From Bacillus altitudinis 41KF2b (GTDB lineage: Bacteria; Bacillota; Bacilli; Bacillales; Bacillaceae): 64,000 nucleotides of DNA. The position numbers and the translations under genes were made by a program. The notes below the pieces were generated by a model that made no database searches, was not told the DNA's origin, and saw nothing but the letters and a program-made list of their open reading frames with translations. Each line of letters begins with the position of its first letter. Within the stretch, counting starts at the first letter, position 1. The stretch is from NCBI RefSeq assembly GCF_000691145.1, contig NZ_ASJC01000004.1:1-64000 (forward strand), in the 5' to 3' direction. Below, piece after piece: positions 61,936-64,000 of the stretch.

Positions 61936-63543
61936 ATGCTTCAGCACAACATCAACGAAGAAGAAATCAAACAAACAGCCGAACAGATCAAAGAACTTCT
62001 TCCTGCAACAGATGAAAACAAGCAACTCATCAAAAAAGCATTGATTACTTATAGACAGGACAGCGTATATCGGCTCAAGCAAGAGTCTGATACCGAATGG
62101 TCAGCTTATGTACATGATGTCGTGGCAGCAAGAGTCCACCTTCATGTGCTGTTTCCAGTGAGAAGCAGCTGCTCATGTCCAGCTGATGGACTATGTAAAC
62201 ACATCCTCGCTGTCTTCTTTTCGCTATACGCTCAAGTAGAGAGTGTGACCGGCTTTACAGAAAATTGGTCAGAGAAGGATGAATTACAGCGCAGCAAAGA
62301 ACTCATTCGTCAGCACTTCCAAGTGAAGCGCCCAGATGAACAATCACTTCAGAGCTGGCTGAATTTTTTCCAGGAGGAATTTCACCTCTGGCTGAAACGG
62401 ACACCGAAGCACCAGCAAACACCACAGCATTTGTATTACGGCTATTTATCGATCCTGAAAAAACACGCACCCACTTCACCTGAATTCAAGAGTTTGTATG
62501 CGATTCATACGTCTATCGATGTGTGGTTAAGGCTCCATGAGCTAATCGACCTCGGCCGCCTCGATGCCGAAAAAGACTTTTATTCAATGAATCCATATGT
62601 AGAACAGCTCATGAACACCATTTTTGATTCAGTGGATCATTTGAGGACATACGCCCTTTCCTTTTCCCTCGATCCGTTTCTTGAAAACACACCAACTGCC
62701 GTTCGGACACTTCTTCAAATCAGCGGACCTTTCCAGCATGAACGAGTTGCGGTCTTTATGGAAATGTGGGGAACTATATTAAATAGAGGGAAATGGGTCA
62801 AAAAAGAAACAGAATTACTCAAGAGCGCCCAACAGCAGGAGCAAACGGTTGAGCGCACCATTGGGCTGATGCATATGGATTATTTGCTAAAAGAAGACGA
62901 AAGACTCTTCCAGCAATTAAAATTGCTCAATGCAGATATGCTGCCAAATGTGCTCAATTGGCTAAAGGATCTCACAAACCGCAAGGACTGGAAGCGTCTC
63001 AAACTTTGGTATCAAGAGATCACATATGTATTAGAAGAATATTGCCAGCTTGACCTATCTTATAGAGAACTGCGTGGAGCCGTCAGCGATTTCTTCTTTT
63101 ATTTAGACGCGTACTTTAAACAGACGAAAGATCATTTCTTGTATGAACGCTATCTCCAAATCTGTATGCCTTATGCATTTACTGAATATAGTCAGCTCTT
63201 ATATGCACAAGAACGCTATGCAGAATGGATTGAAATACACAGCCTCGTTGGTTTCTCTATCAGTGAGTTGGAGAAAGAATTAATAAAACAGATTGCAAAG
63301 GAAGAGCCTGAAGCACTCATTCCTTCATACCACCGGGAAATCTCACTGCTTCTCGATCAAAAGAATCGAAGTGCTTACCGGGAATCTGTGAAAATGCTCA
63401 AGAAACTGCGTACGCTTTATCATAAAACGAAGAAAAACGCGGTGTGGGAAAGATATGTACAGCAGCTGCAAGATTCAACAAAGCGGCTGCGTGCGTTCCA
63501 AGAGGAAATGAAGAAAGGAAAATTAATTGATGACACGCCATAA
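61936..63543 (+). CDS. ywqB: SWIM zinc finger domain protein
   Basis: A 535-residue protein with a SWIM-type zinc finger near residues 79-89 (Cys-x-Cys-x5-Cys-x-His in SCSCPADGLCKHI). The rest is long and helical, rich in Leu, Glu, Lys and Tyr, without another domain I recognise. The frame opens at 61903, but the ATG at 61936 follows TAGGAG. Its end overlaps the next gene, a SNF2-type helicase, by 14 bp. SWIM proteins coupled to SNF2 helicases suggest a shared DNA or RNA role (inference). Confidence 0.9.
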   Translation: MLQHNINEEEIKQTAEQIKELLPATDENKQLIKKALITYRQDSVYRLKQESDTEWSAYVHDVVAARVHLHVLFPVRSSCSCPADGLCKHILAVFFSLYAQVESVTGFTENWSEKDELQRSKELIRQHFQVKRPDEQSLQSWLNFFQEEFHLWLKRTPKHQQTPQHLYYGYLSILKKHAPTSPEFKSLYAIHTSIDVWLRLHELIDLGRLDAEKDFYSMNPYVEQLMNTIFDSVDHLRTYALSFSLDPFLENTPTAVRTLLQISGPFQHERVAVFMEMWGTILNRGKWVKKETELLKSAQQQEQTVERTIGLMHMDYLLKEDERLFQQLKLLNADMLPNVLNWLKDLTNRKDWKRLKLWYQEITYVLEEYCQLDLSYRELRGAVSDFFFYLDAYFKQTKDHFLYERYLQICMPYAFTEYSQLLYAQERYAEWIEIHSLVGFSISELEKELIKQIAKEEPEALIPSYHREISLLLDQKNRSAYRESVKMLKKLRTLYHKTKKNAVWERYVQQLQDSTKRLRAFQEEMKKGKLIDDTP

Positions 63544-64000
63544 ACAAATTGTCATTCATGCAGAACAAACCGAAGATTTCTCTTTCACCATTTCAGCGCA
63601 AGCAGAGGACGGACAGCCTGTACCGCTAAATGAAATGAAGAGGCAGCTTTTCCAATGGCACGAATCATCTTTTTACGGAACATTCTTAGAAGATGTGAGC
63701 TTTATTGGCACACCTGCCTTCCTGTTAAGTCCTTGGATGACCGTTGAATTGCTAGGGAAAAATTCATTCAATACTTTCAGCCATGTGACGTTAACGGATG
63801 AAACAGAGCCGCTTATGAAAACAGCCTCAACCATTTACGAATTCATCGAGGATGAAGATTTTGTCCCAGATTTCGAGGCATGGACAAAAGGAATGCTTCG
63901 CTTTAAAGACAAAGAAGGTCTGTTAGATGGCTACACAGCTGATTGGTTCTCCTTTGCCGTACAGGATTACATTCAATATGATGATGCCTTGCAGCACAAA
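63530..64000 (+). CDS. ywqA: SNF2/RapA-type helicase, N-terminal part (truncated by window end)
   Basis: Open from the ATG at 63530 to the window edge (157 codons, no stop). The visible part begins MTRHKQIVIHAEQTEDFSF and is the N-terminal accessory region; no ATPase motif has been reached yet. Assignment as YwqA rests on synteny and the 14-bp overlap with ywqB. AAAGGA lies about 9 bases before the ATG, inside ywqB. Confidence 0.8.
   Translation, partial: MTRHKQIVIHAEQTEDFSFTISAQAEDGQPVPLNEMKRQLFQWHESSFYGTFLEDVSFIGTPAFLLSPWMTVELLGKNSFNTFSHVTLTDETEPLMKTASTIYEFIEDEDFVPDFEAWTKGMLRFKDKEGLLDGYTADWFSFAVQDYIQYDDALQHK

Noticed and set aside
1..64000. tRNA, rRNA, insertion sequences, prophage or a CRISPR array
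   Set aside because: None was seen: no transposase, integrase or cas-like protein, and no regular short repeat-spacer pattern.

Overview
The window is chromosomal DNA of a Gram-positive, endospore-forming Bacillus. Gene order follows the B. subtilis 168 segment mnaA-gtaB-tagHGF..D/tagAB-lytD-manA-gerB-ywtG-tagT-ywtE-pgdS-pgsEACB-rbsRKDACB-ywrF-alsRSD-ywrCBA-ywqF-ywqBA closely, but with insertions and losses. Gene content and protein divergence suggest the B. pumilus group (pumilus/safensis/altitudinis). That species-level call is inference from memory, not a database result. I saw no rRNA, tRNA, CRISPR array, transposase or phage gene.

Layout: (1) 0-17 kb is cell-wall synthesis: mnaA and gtaB supply UDP-sugars; tagD, tagA, tagB and tagF build poly(glycerol phosphate) wall teichoic acid; tagGH exports it; lytD is an autolysin; manA is a mannose-6-phosphate isomerase. 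Compared with B. subtilis 168, ggaAB and tagC are missing. The tagE place holds a TagE-like protein that appears to lack a catalytic domain. An AT-rich second glycerophosphotransferase gene sits between tagF and tagG with its own terminators on both sides. (2) 18-30 kb is a carbohydrate island: a CUT1 sugar ABC transporter without its own ATPase, a LytS/YesN-type two-component system with a membrane-anchored sugar-binding sensor, a GNAT gene, and the kdgRKA/kduID uronate (pectin-derived) pathway with several KdgR-type operators. (3) 30-38 kb holds a GerA-family spore germinant receptor operon at the gerB position, a structured non-coding element, a glycosyltransferase-methyltransferase fusion, a sugar transporter and the LCP ligase tagT. 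(4) 38-44 kb has ywtE and the poly-gamma-glutamate genes pgsBCAE with the hydrolase pgdS. (5) 44-48 kb has a second complete GerA-family receptor operon. (6) 48-54 kb is the ribose operon rbsRKDACB. (7) 54-64 kb holds a flavin reductase-like gene, the acetoin genes alsR/alsSD, an Lrp-type regulator with a two-gene chromate transporter, UDP-glucose dehydrogenase, a 47-residue unknown ORF, ywqB and the start of ywqA.

How the genes work together: UDP-GlcNAc, UDP-ManNAc, UDP-glucose and CDP-glycerol made by gtaB, mnaA and tagD feed teichoic acid polymerisation, TagGH export and TagT attachment; lytD and pgdS remodel the envelope. Candidate regulatory sites read directly from the sequence include 11-bp-phased PhoP-type repeats, KdgR and RbsR/CcpA operators, SigD-like promoters before lytD and pgdS, SigG-like promoters before both ger operons and an ECF-type promoter before tagT. 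All promoter calls are visual consensus matches.
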